64,000 bases of DNA from Serinus canaria (Eukaryota > Chordata > Aves > Passeriformes > Fringillidae), in assembly GCF_022539315.1 (NCBI RefSeq), contig NC_066323.1, positions 17,783,719 through 17,847,718 of the forward strand, written 5' to 3'. This document shows, one piece after another, positions 50,391 to 62,460 of the stretch; within the stretch, counting starts at the first letter, position 1; each line of letters begins with the position of its first letter. Under the pieces are notes generated by a model that saw only the letters and a list, made by a program, of their open reading frames with translations, had not been told where the DNA came from and did no database searches. A program made the position numbers and the translations under genes.

Positions 50391-52489
50391 AATGCATATC
50401 TTCTCTTTGTTGGGCCTGAAAATAACAGCTATAAAACTATTTACTAGAAGCTGGAACATGCCTTAAAACCAATAGACATAGATAAGTTAGAGAGACCCTT
50501 GGGTGGGTAGCAAGGGACTCTCAGTTTAGAAGAGCCTTCTTTTTGTCCCACTGAACCTGGGGTAGGATTAAAGATCAGTATTAAACTTACACAAGCAAGC
50601 CCACAGTCAGTCATGTGTCTGTCCCTCCTGCCTGAATGACTGTCCCAGATACAGCCATCACTGCCACCTCTCCTTTGTCCTGGAAAAACACTTCAAGCTA
50701 GGGAAGCCTCCTCTGCAGGTGACTTCACTGCAAGCTGTGCCAGAATCCCATGGCTTGAAAGGCAGCAGCTTCATGATGGCACAGGTTTGTGGCCATGGTA
50801 ACACATGCCACACTTTGCCTTGGCCTTCACTTTCAGTAAATCAATGAGATCAGAGGAAAGATCACCTTCTGGAACATGCTAATTGTTAAGGCTATATGAC
50901 ACTGCTGAAAAGGCTCTCAGGACAATCCATCCTTTACCAAAAACAGTGGCAAAAGTCCCTCTGACAGGATTATTCACTCCAGTTTCTTCAGCTCTAAGAC
51001 AATAGGAACTTCAAGGGCTTGACAGAAAGCCTTCCTACTCTCTGTTTAGGAGGAGGAATAGAAACCATCAAATTCCTTTCATGATATCTGCTATTTTCTC
51101 TTCAATCTGAAATGACAGGCCTTATCACTTGGGAGGTTGACTTTGCAAGGAGCACTCTGTGCCCATTACACCTAATGCTTAAGAGCCTTTCATTTCAAGA
51201 TGCTGCAAAATGTTTTTTCCCCTTAATATTTCTAAGAACAACAGTAAACCATAAATGTCTGGACTGTGTGCAGATGAGGGGATGTAGAATAAGAGGATAA
51301 GAAAGCACTTTCCAGCAGAAGCCAGCAGAAAGTAGTGACATCAGCTCACAGCATTCAAGTCAAAGACATTCCAGAGCAGACATTCCAGAGCCCAGCTCAG
51401 ACAATTGACAAAAATAGATTTCATTGCACATTTCTCTATGGCAAATATAACATTGGCACACATTGTTACTGAAGGTTTTCTATCCTGCTGTTCACAGATA
51501 TCACCCATATTACAAATCCTAAGTAAAGAGGCAGCTCTGAAGTAAACATTCTACAAACTGGTAACAGCAGCAAGCAGATGGCCAGAGCACAGAGAAAACC
51601 TCATTTTGAACTTTTCTACTGTAGCCACACTGAGTGGGGAGTGATGCCCATTCACTGAAGCTGGATTCTTTACCCTTTCTCATGAACTGGTGTGAGCCAT
51701 AGCAGCAAAACCCCATCTGCTGGGGCACACTGTGCACCTCCTGGAAAACTCTGGTGCTGCAGGGATTCAGAGAGCCTCTTGCAGTGCATCCTGAGCCACT
51801 CTCAAGAGAAAAAGCCACTCTGAGAGCAGAATTCCTCATTGATTCCTCATTCATTTTCACTCATGACCTGGGCAGCACAGGTGTCCCAGTCCATCTGAAA
51901 AGTCTGCAGGAATGGAAGCAGGGAAGGGCAGGAGAATTGGACAGTTTTCTCCCAGGACACTCGATAAGCTCCTGAAGTTACAGCTAGGCAATTTCTTGGT
52001 TAAGTGCCAACTGCCTTTGACAGCCTCCAATGTTTTTTTATTCCATTAATTTGCCTAATTGTTTTTGAATGTGCTGTAATTAATAAAAGGAATGGACAAC
52101 TGGATTGGCAAAAGGTCACTGCTGACAACTGCCTGAATCCTTGGAGGGCAAAAGAAAAGAATTTAAGAACGTTTTTCTCTCTGCCCCTGCTCCCCATGTG
52201 GAAGAATGGATTAGGTCAGGCTTACTGCATCTTCTTCTCTCTTCCTGTGAAGGTACATAATAACTAAAGGCACTCAACCTTAAAGCCCAGGAAAAGGCCA
52301 TGTCTGATTCTCAGCTGATGCATACTTATGCATATAAAACCAACTCCTGTGGAATTATACAAAGATGGAACCATCTGCATCCCAAGGTCAGAGTTGCCAT
52401 CAAACCATGAAACCCAATTCCCTGGAAAGCAAAAATAGGACAGATCACCCCCTAAACTGTCAAAATTTACTTTACTGATGTTTCAACAG
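50389..52489. other. Non-coding stretch, nothing firmly recognised
   Basis: Unique sequence. The part at 52000-52150 has clustered ATTA/TAATTAATAAAA cores and might be regulatory, but this is only an impression from base words. Confidence 0.45.
51364..51391. repeat. Exact tandem duplication, 14-bp unit
   Basis: AGACATTCCAGAGC occurs twice head to tail (51364-51377 and 51378-51391). Confidence 0.95.

Positions 52490-52536
<47 letters not shown>
52490..52536. repeat. A47 homopolymer
   Basis: Forty-seven consecutive A, by far the longest homopolymer in the window. It could be the poly(A) tail of a recent retrocopy or a slippage-expanded tract. The sequence to its left (52300-52489) shows no recognisable gene copy or SINE, and I see no clear target-site duplication. 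The exact length may be a sequencing or assembly artefact. Confidence 0.97.
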
Positions 52537-52541
<5 letters not shown>

Positions 52542-54845
52542 AAGTGGCAATGAACAAAAGGGAAAAGAAAGAAGTGATGTGACTAAGTGCTCCCAATGGA
52601 GCTCTGCAAGTAGAAGAAGAAAGGCAAAAAGAGCGAGAGGTCACCAAAGTGCATGTGATTAACATAATCAGTGTAAGAGTGGTGTCAGCAAATTAAAAAT
52701 AGAGTCCATAACCCCCAGAAAATGTGCTCAGGGCAATACCAGGAAAAGCCACAAGGTATGAGCTGTGAGACTTTGGGATGAAGCCGAGGCAATGTGACTT
52801 TTAACTGGAGAATGTGTGCAAACAAGGTACAGACAAATCCTTCAGCTGGGTTTCAGTCATTAGTTAAATTAAGCATTTAACAGATATTTCTGGTATGCAA
52901 AGATAAATTCTAAGGATATTCAAAGCTATTCCCTCTCCCATCACCTTTCCTGCACACTTCCAGTAACAACAGGACTCATCCATGGACATGGTTGTTCCAG
53001 GGAGCTCTTGAAGGAGAGAGTCTAAATTCCCACTTCAGTGGGAGCAGGGCTGGATTCTCTCAATCCATCAGGCATTCAGTGAAGAAAAGCTTTGGGATGA
53101 AGAGCAATTCCAGGCTTGGAGATAAGGCAATTTTTTTACCACCATACAGCAGCACACAAATGTATCATGTGGAGTAACGTTTACCATTCAAAACATTTGG
53201 AACCAAGCAGGATTGCTGACTGGGTAATTTTTCTTTCTTACCTGTTTCTACCTACCTGCCATTGAGCTATCTGAGGAACACTCTAGTATATTCTGGGTTT
53301 TTTCAAAGTCTTCAAAGCATTTACTTTGTAAACTAGAGCTACTGCAATATTTTAAAACTTTATTAACCTCTGTTCTATCCATTAATTACATTATACTGCA
53401 AAAAATGCTTCTGTTCTTTGAAATGAATCCTTGAAAATTACCAAAAAGGAATTCTTCAGAAAAATTTAACCTCTGCAGAAATCAATTGCAAAAACAAATT
53501 CTAGGGATGGTATGTGAAAGAGCCCTATCTCTGGTGCTATTCTCCCTCATCCTCCCTTGGGTAGCAAATCAAAAACCGTTGTGCAAGAGGAAAACAAGTT
53601 ATTGGATGCCTTCAAAGAGCTATTAAAGATCAAGTGTTACTGAGAAAGGATATCTTCAGACAACTTCATATTTTTTAAAACCTGGAAATAGGAAAATTTT
53701 TGCATCCAACAGGGAAGAAGTATTAGGGAATTCTGATTTGGTTTCATTGCACGTGAGCTGTGGGACTGACTCTACCTGCACACCCTCAGTGTGTTGGTTC
53801 AGGAGCCCCCTGAGCTCAGGGCTGAGCCCCAGTTCCTGCCTGCTCTTGAGTTCAGGAATATATCCATTAAATTTGGATCCATCACGTGCCTGGCCTGAGA
53901 AGCTGAGAAGCCTGAGTCACTGTCTGATCCCTGGAACTTATGAGCTGCACAGTAGGATGGAAAATCACCTCTGAAGGCTGTTGGCTTGGTTTACCATATT
54001 AAAAATAAATTAAATTAGCAGCTCAATAAACTCAGTCATAAGCTGCAGTTGTTAAACAATTCTTGCCATAGGGGTAGCAGCCTCAGGGAAATGCAGCCAA
54101 GCAGTGCTTCAGCACTCTTCACTGAATCCTTGGCACCCAGGAAACATGGCAGATACTCCCTGCACAAGGAATGCCATTTCCTTCTATCCACTTCACTCCA
54201 TAACAAGGCCAGAGAAAACCATCCTCATTCTTTGCAAGTCTGTCAACCCCCTAAAACTTCACCTCTGCATTTTCAGTTATTTCCTATTAAAAATGTAGTT
54301 TCTTAATATTGGAGGAGGGCTACTTCTGACTTTTTATTGTTTTCACCTCAAAGTCATCTTTTCCCTTCAGTCACAGAGAACAGCTTCAATCAGCTGCCCA
54401 AAAGTTTTATATTCCACCTTGTTCTATATCCCTAACCAGTTAACAAACCACAAAAAAGAAAACCCAAACATACAGCCCTGAACCACAGCACTTAGGATTT
54501 TTGAATTTCCTAGCATGGGGAAATAAGCCAGTCCTCATTCCAGTCTCAGAGGCAAAGTACAGGAGCCAGAGATTTAAAGAGAGGCTGGCTCCTGTATTCT
54601 CCTGACTTTGGAACCAGAGGACGAGTCCTGTTCTGCCAGGCAACCCATGCCAGGAGGGGCACCATGCCTGGCACAGCTCCTGCCTGCTCCCAGCTGGCCA
54701 TGAGCTGCTTCCTCCCATCTCCCTGCACAGCAAAGACAACCAACAACTCCCTCCCACTTTGCATATTCCAATCTAGCATTTCAAACAGAGCCCTTTGCTT
54801 TTTATCCTAAAGTGGTACTTGTTAAAGGAGCTGTGACCACTCAGG
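52537..54845. other. Non-coding stretch, nothing recognised
   Basis: Unique sequence without named repeats. Overlapping opposite-strand open frames near 54440-54779 and 54049-54306 look like chance in moderately GC-rich DNA. Confidence 0.5.
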
Positions 54846-55035
54846 CTATTTCCTCTGAGGATGATAACGCTGCTGCAGAAGCTTCATTATTATGCTAATG
54901 GAGCACAGGCTGAGCAGCTTTCATAACTGCCACATTAAATCATCCACCAAGGGGAGGCCTCGAGAGCCATTTACATTGCACTGGATGCATATTAATGAAG
55001 GCAGGAGCAGCAGAATTGTTTTCAAAGCAAATAGT
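54846..55035. promoter_or_regulatory. Possible conserved regulatory element (impression only)
   Basis: About 190 bp with dense transcription-factor-like words: TTATTATGCTAATGG (POU/homeodomain-like), CACATTAAATC, CATTTACATTG and GATGCATATTAATGA. It has no repeat character and includes rare CpG in CCTCGAGAG. This texture is typical of vertebrate developmental enhancers. A plus-strand frame is also open from about 54870 to an AG|GTAAGA donor at 55036-55037, so an exon is an alternative reading. Conservation cannot be judged from one sequence. Confidence 0.2.
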
Positions 55036-58000
55036 CAGGTAAGATGAAAAAAAAAAGAGAAAAGACATTATATTGAACATTGGGGAAACTAGAGATGGGT
55101 AAACTTCACAAAGGCTCAATCTTGAGGCTCAGTTCTGCTGTGGGTATTTAGGACTGGACCCCAGAACCAAGCAGAAGCCTGCAGCAGCCCAGTTGTGACA
55201 GAGGTCTCTGTGACAGACTGCAATGGCACCACAGTGTCCCTGCTGCACAGCACAGCCTCACTGTCAGACAGACACACAGAAATGCACTTCTTTCCTCCTC
55301 CTGTCCTCCTCATGCCCTGCCTCCCTCCCTCTTGCCCCAGGACAGCCACCTGTGCTGCACCTAAAGCAGATAATGCTACCACAAAATGAGATAAATACCT
55401 ACCAATGTGCCTTCAGAGGAATTCAGACACATCCATCAAGACCAAGGACATAAAAGCAAACAAGTGACATTTAGAGTGATCTTGGGCTGACAGCTGAATA
55501 TAGATTTACTTTTCCTAAAAGATAAACCACAGGGAAGTCACCACAGATGAAGGGGGATGATACAGAGAGGTTAGGTGGAAGAAAGGGCAGGAGCAATAAT
55601 CACAGCAGCCCACCTGCCCACACAGTGCCACACTGCTTTATTTCACATATGCTCCAGAAAATGTCTATTGTCAAGAGGCAGTTTAAGGGCAGAGCAGTGT
55701 CAGCATTGACAGGAACTGGGAGCTTTTCCCATTCATATGAGAAAATTGCATAAAGGAGAGAGTTCTATGGAAAGTAAGGATGATGTTGGCATGGTTATTG
55801 AAGCAAAGTCAGGACCTCTTTATCAGATCACAGGTTTGTTTAGACAGATAGGCATATTTTTAAATGATTTATAGGTGAATATTAGTGCACTGTGGAAAGA
55901 AAACCCACTTTAGAAACCTGGCATCCCAGAAAGTGTTTGATTTTATGATTCAAGCCGTGCACTCTCTTCCATCACCATGTTCTGTAATATCAACAATCCA
56001 CTTCCCTATCTTGCTCCTGCTACTCTCCTCCCTGGACATCTCCCCTGCAGACCCAAACAATGCTTGACAGCAATCCTTCATGTCCTCAGGACATCACCTG
56101 CTGGTGCTCTCCTTCCCCACACCTCTTGACTCCAAAGGGATCCCATAAGAGAAAGCCAATGTTTACAAAAGCAATAATTCACCTGGAGCCAGTAAATAAT
56201 GACTTTTCTTTGTGCTTAAGAATCATTTATCCACAAACTCATTTTAAACCCAAGAACACATCATCATTAAAATATGTAATTTCATTATGAATGAAGAAAC
56301 TTCTTGCACACTATCACTGCAAATGCCACAGTGAACCTTGCACATTACATGTATGCAAAAATTTGGTAGACAGCACACAACCTTCCAAGTAAGCTTTTGC
56401 AAGCCTTTTCCTGCCAAAAAATAGAACTAAAATCAGGAGAGTCTGCAATAGCTTTCTCCATCTTATGAGAGAAGAATGACTGGGGATAGCATGTGCCTCC
56501 AGAATGATGACCCCAGCCAAAGGGAAAAGCTCTGGATCAGCTCAGCACAGAGCTGAAGGAAAGAAGACACTGCTGCAAGATGGCTTACCCACCTACCCCA
56601 GCTTAGAGAAATTATTCTCCACTTCAGCCTTTATTTGACTCTTTTAGATGCACAAATTGACTTCTGAAGCAATTCCCAAGTCTTGTTTCCCAGTAATTTG
56701 AAAATGTATCCTGGCCCATTGATTTTTTTTGACAACACCTCACTAAACAACTAATGCTCATGCTCTCATGATAACTGCCCTCCCTACTGAAATTTTGTTT
56801 GCCATTTTTGAGACTTTTCCTCCAAATATTGCATTTTCTATCTCAGTTGTGTTCCCAGTACAAGGTACCCTATCAAAAGATAAGCTGGCACATATAAAAG
56901 TTGTAATGCCCACCATTCATGTCTCCTCACATATTCCAAAATAGCTAAATTTAGAGATAATCTAAAGATATCCTTGAAAAGGAAAGAAAATGTTTATGAG
57001 TGTCTTGAAATTCAACAAGTAAAATTAATCAGATAATAGATAAATGACAGAGCACTATAACACAATTACATAAATACACCCATAAGCAGAGGCAATATAA
57101 TGGAAATATGTATAAAAATAGATTTTTGTACATCTAAAATATACCAGCAAAACAAAAAATGTTTTGAGTGACTGCCAAAAAGCTTAGTTTAGCAAATGGA
57201 TAAAATATGTAACATTTTCAGTATTTAATCACAAATCAAGTACACAGCTTAATTTGCTTCTTGCCCACTTTTGCCCAGTTAGCTGTTCAGCCTGTATGCC
57301 AAAGCTTTGGAAGCTGATTTCTTGTGTATGTTTATGTAGCATCTCTCAACAGCACCACAGGGCTCACTCCTTCATGAGGTCTTTGCAGAGGGCTCCTGTG
57401 CCATTTCTGCTGCTGTTCAAGACCATTTCAGGGATGTGCATGGAGCCAGGCAAGAAGCACAGGACAGCAGTGGACACTTGCACACCTTGCATGTGTTATG
57501 AGTGATAATTCCACAGGTTAATTTACTTTCATTTTCTAAACAAAGCAAGTATGTGTTAAAAATGTGCTTGTTTGGAAGTTCCACAAAGGGGTTGGTTTGT
57601 GTTTTAAGCAAATTAATGAAACTTAACATTTTAAATATGAACAGATGGTGGAAGAAAAAGAAATTCCATTAGCTAATAAGATAAAAAGTGTACTCAACAA
57701 GGTAAAGTTCATAGTCAAGAATCTAGTCTTGTACACACACAGAGATCAGGAGATAGCTGACAGCTCTGCATGGTTTTGATTTGTACAAAAGCCCCACAAG
57801 TCTTCATTCCTAATCTCTGAAAGCCTGACATTAAATTCAACTTATATATGTGGTTTTGCTGAGGGCAGGATGAGGATGGAACTGCTCTATATATTTGCTA
57901 AATATTATCAACAGAGGCAACGTTTTCCATTGCTGATACCCACAGATTCCACTTCATTGCTTGTCTGTGAATCACAAGCTCCTAAACCACTGTCTGTCTA

Positions 58001-60849
58001 TTCCATTTTAAGCAGTATTTTATCCAAACCATTTAATGCCAGCTAGATCCCTGCAATGTGCTGGCTTTGCCCTGTTCCATTCCTATGTCTGATTTAGAAA
58101 TGGTTTATGGTCTTTCATTTCCCCAGAGCTGTCCTGCACCCTATTACTGTGTGCTCCTCTGAAGGGATTTTTCTAGAAGTTTCTGAAGGATATCAGTGAT
58201 GTCACTGCAGAGCTGCTCTCTCAAGCACCACAGGCACTGGGGTTACTCTGATAGCTGGAATGCCCTTAGGGGGACTCAGGAGGGGGTCCCACTGTCACCC
58301 AGGGATGGAAGGGATGCAGCAGTGCATCACATGTGCCTGAGGGACCAGCACTGTGACTGGCCCATCCAGCTGGGCACTGGAGGGCACAACTGCACCTGAG
58401 TCTGCAGCTAAGGCTGAACCATGGCTGGGTTCTGCTTTTCCTTCAGGAGACTACACAAAACCAGAAAGGTCAAAATACTCTCTGGAAGCATCTTCTGATC
58501 CTCAGATTCATCACTCAGTGGTTAAGAAAATTTTAAAAAAAGAACTCTTTCCTTCATTTCAGAATAACTGCCTAATCTTTTCTACAGTGTAGATGACACT
58601 TTTGGAGCTCCAACCTCCATAAGAGTTCCTGTTTTGGAAATCAGCCATCCTTACTTGTCTTTGGTAGGCATGACAGGGAAGAGAGGATAAACCTTCTCTT
58701 CCAGGCTAGGGACACCAGCCATCAGAAGGCACCAGTGACACCAGACAGAGACCCTTCAGAGCTGAAATTCTGCAAGCTGCTCTCCTCTGACAGGCTGCTA
58801 GGAATGCCACAGGCAGGCAGACAGCCTAGCAGAGGGAATTTGCCACCCCCCTCTTTCTTTCTTATCATCTGTAGCTCAAAGCCATCAACTAGACGTGTTG
58901 AGAGAAATATATAGCCTGTGTTTGTCTTAAAATACAGCACTTCTCATTGCTCTACAGTTCATTACTTCCAGTCAGAACATTTTTTAAAATGATGTAGTTC
59001 AAATTGCATATGTTTCCATGTATTGATAATTAATCATCAAATCATCTGGCACCTACAATGTGAGGTAACACATTTACAATTTTCAAAGAAATACTTCTGT
59101 TTCTTAATGGACAGAGCAAAACATACACCCAGGTTGGAGGAATATGCACATGTCAAACACTTCCCAATTTTGAAAAGAGAGTTAATTCTTTGCAGGGACA
59201 GCTTAATACAATAGACCTGGAGTGCGCAGACCTGGACCTCTGCCAGTACCTGTCTGTTCAGCAATTTCATCCACTTTAATAAGCTACTGTTCTCTGGATC
59301 TCAATTAACCAGACAAGCTGGTGCAATTGTAGAGAACTCAAAAATAAGAGAGAGAAGATTTCACAGATTCTCCATCTGTAGGCCTTCTGTAAGCATGACA
59401 CATACAAATAGAACCCAATATTGTAGGTGACATCCTTAAAATTATGAATTACTGTGAGGCAATGAGAAGCTGGTAGAGAAACATCAGCATGAGGCCCCAG
59501 AACAAATGTTATTTTTCATGGCTTACTTCAATCATTGTCATCAGAAGTCAGCATCTCTACCAAGCACCTCATTGATACCACAGAACCCAAGGTCTGCCAG
59601 GTCTGCAAACTGCTCCATGAATTAACCCCAGCTCCAAGCAGGCAGAAGGGTTCACCAGCATGAATCTAATTACAGGATGGAGACCACATTTATGCAATGA
59701 CAACATAACTATCAGAACAAAGATACATCAAAATGCCTGAACAGCACATTAAATCATGAGAACCTAATATTTGCTTTGTAAGAGTCTCACAGGATTTAAA
59801 AGGAATGGAACCAATAGACTCCTAAAGAAATTAAATAAAAATCCCACAGTGTTTTTCAGGCAATTGTATTCTTCCCACATATTAGCCAACCTTACTAAAG
59901 AAATCCAAAGCAGGGAAAAAACTTTGCAGTAAATGACTTTTGCTTATACATGTAACCCAGAGGTTCCTACTAAATACCATTTGACTATCACACACACTTT
60001 TATTTTTTTAATCATGGCATAAAATGCTGCTCCATAAAACAGCCTGGCTTTTACTACAGTCATTATCTGTCTGGTCTGTTGGGACTGGATGCTTTAGGAT
60101 GGGATGTTCAGGGGAGTTTTACCCACAGACAACCATAAAAGACAGCTGAAAGTGGGAAGCACTACCAATGGGTAAGGCAAGCAAATAAGCATCAAGATTA
60201 AACAGGAATGTAACCAGGAAACCACCCACCCAAAGAGGGCAAGACAAAATATTTGCAGATTTTATACCTCAGTATATCACCATTCAATAGGTCTATTCAC
60301 AGCCCAAATTTTAGTTCTCTGGTACAAACTGGGTATTAAAAAGGCAATAGACATCCATGATACTACATGAAACACAAAGTTGTAATTTACACAATAATAT
60401 AAATTGGTTTTCAGTAACTAGTCCACTTCAGATCTTGGCTCAGAATTTACACTTATATCCTAAGGAGATGGACATGAAAATTCAGTCTGAGAAAGGAATT
60501 GAGCATTAAAATTTCAAGTCAACACAAATAAAAGTTAGCATTAGTTTTTAAGTAACTGTGTCCCTTGATGGAAGCCAGGGGCAAACACCTTTGCAGGCAG
60601 ATTAGCACATGTTTTAAGATCCTAAAAAGACAAGGAGCAAAAATCCATAAAGAGAGGTGAAGTTTTGTAAATAAGAGTAGTATATTAATCCCCTCTTATG
60701 GCTTTATCACTCTTCTTAATATAAAAAAATCAGTTTCTCTTCACTTTTTCCCCCCTCATTTCCAAGTGTTAGAAGTGCAGCAATACATGCATCCTGCCAG
60801 TGGAATAACTCTTAGATAGATGAAAAATCACGAGCTTCCCAACCATCTC
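55036..60849. other. Long non-coding stretch, nothing recognised
   Basis: Unique, mostly AT-rich sequence, with 55140-55380 GC-richer. Opposing open frames near 55116-55453 overlap on both strands without splice support. No named repeat or RNA gene seen. Confidence 0.5.
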
Positions 60850-61420
60850 CTTTTGCTTGATCTTTGGGCTGTTTCCCATTAAATTTAGCCCTGTCAACAT
60901 TAGCACAGCACAGCCATGCAATTCCCACCCCCATCCCATGGAGGCCCATCATGTCAGATTATCACACTCACTGACATTACACAACCTGATTCACATTGCA
61001 CATCTTCACTGGTAGCCTGAGGCCAGGGTAAAATAAATTGCATCAGTGTTATCTGTGGGATCAATTGATTGCAGGTCTAATATGACTAAAATCCAGGAGA
61101 ATATGGGAACAGACACAGGGCAATTCTTTGAAATCACTGATTGCTAGAAAGGTTGATAACTGGGGGATTTAGGCTATTAATGCCAGCTGGTCATTAAGTC
61201 CGCACAAATTGTTATAGCTTTTATAACCTTTTCTTATCTAGAGGAAACAATTAAACATTTTAATTACATTATAGGGATGACAGAAGATAATTGGAGTTAC
61301 CAGGAAATTATGTAGTCCTGTTAATGTGAGTTAGTATGTCAATTCCATTGCTTACAAATGTACTTGCCATCTAGATAAAGTAAAACTAACTTTCAATTAG
61401 GTCCATATTTAAACCCCAAA
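60850..61420. promoter_or_regulatory. Possible conserved regulatory element (impression only)
   Basis: About 570 bp without repeat character. It is dense in homeodomain and similar cores: GGATCAATTGATTGCAGG, GGCTATTAATGCCAGCTGG, GGTCATTAAGTCCGC, GGAAACAATTAAAC, TTTTAATTACATTATAGGG and AGATAATTGGAG. Many mixed words with little low-complexity sequence is the look of an ancient enhancer. This is pattern judgement; no conservation data are available. Confidence 0.2.
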
Positions 61421-62385
61421 GATGGAAGAACACAAAATATGTAACCCAAAGCCAAATGAATTATCATATTAAGCTGGTATTGTATAATCTTTGAACTATT
61501 GTCCTGGAAACAAGATACACTGATAGACTGAGTTGAAAAAGTACAGTAGTCACCTGTAGAAAGAAATTACTTTTCATACCTACTCTTATTTTACAATTGC
61601 AAAGTACATAGAATACAAAAATTGTATGTTTACATAGCTTCTGTGATCTATAGTGCACCTTTTACTTAAAAAAAACAGTGCCATCAATAGAGGACAAGCT
61701 GCCAAAAGTTGCTCCTTGTATTACTCCATAAAGTCTTTGCCCCTTTAGATCTGTTCTGGGTATGTGGGTCCTACAAAGCTCCTAATCCCACAGTACCAGC
61801 TCTGCCCCATGTTTCAGTCCATCACTTCTTCACTGGGATTGGGCTGTTACAGTGAGATTTGCAAAGGGCTACAAGAAGGTCCAGGTTGGGAGCTTTCACA
61901 CCATGACTTCAGCCTTTTTAAATATGAAGAGAATGTGCAGGAATGTACCCTTTAATTTTTTGCTGCTAATCTTTTCTTGCATAAATTTCTATGGCTGAAC
62001 AGCAGGCACAACAGCAGTTGCATTAATTCCCAGGGAATTCCTGGTCATGATGTGCCAGCCTGTTGGACTTTGAAGATTTAATGGTTTTTGCACTTAAGGG
62101 AAATGCATAAGAAAATATTTACAAGGGCTCATTAAGGCTAAATTGTGTCCTTATCCTGTGCATGTGCCCTGGGAATTAAGAAAATTCTATAATGAGAATG
62201 GATGTAAGGCTGTCACACTTAAGCAGGACAAGGGAAGGATGAAGAACTAAACTACAAATACAGTGAAGGGCAGTTTAGTAGAAAGTGAAATATTAATCAC
62301 CTTTATTATGGACACAGTCATGTTGGGATGTATAAACAGGAATATATTCTGAAAATATTATGTCAACTAGTCTTTTCTCACCCCC
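61421..62385. other. Non-coding stretch, nothing recognised
   Basis: AT-rich unique sequence. Short open frames without splice context or known motifs. Confidence 0.5.
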
Positions 62386-62460
62386 AGCCCTAGTGAGGCT
62401 GCAACTGCAGTACTGTGCCCAGCTTTTGAAGCAGAATAGAGGTTGCAGAACAGAGGCAGC
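62386..62460 (+). mobile_element. Possible CR1 LINE internal fragment
   Basis: AGTGAGGCTGCAACTGCAG followed by TACTGTGCCCAGCTTTTG resembles the plus-sense CR1 segment that usually reads like 'gtgaggccacatctggagtactgtgtccagttttgg'. The match covers only about 45 bp and the flanks are unclear, so the call is tentative. Its orientation is opposite to the three other CR1 fragments. Confidence 0.4.

Noticed and set aside
50096..50419. Open frame with a long Ile-Tyr repeat
   Set aside because: The repeat is only the translation of the AT microsatellite.
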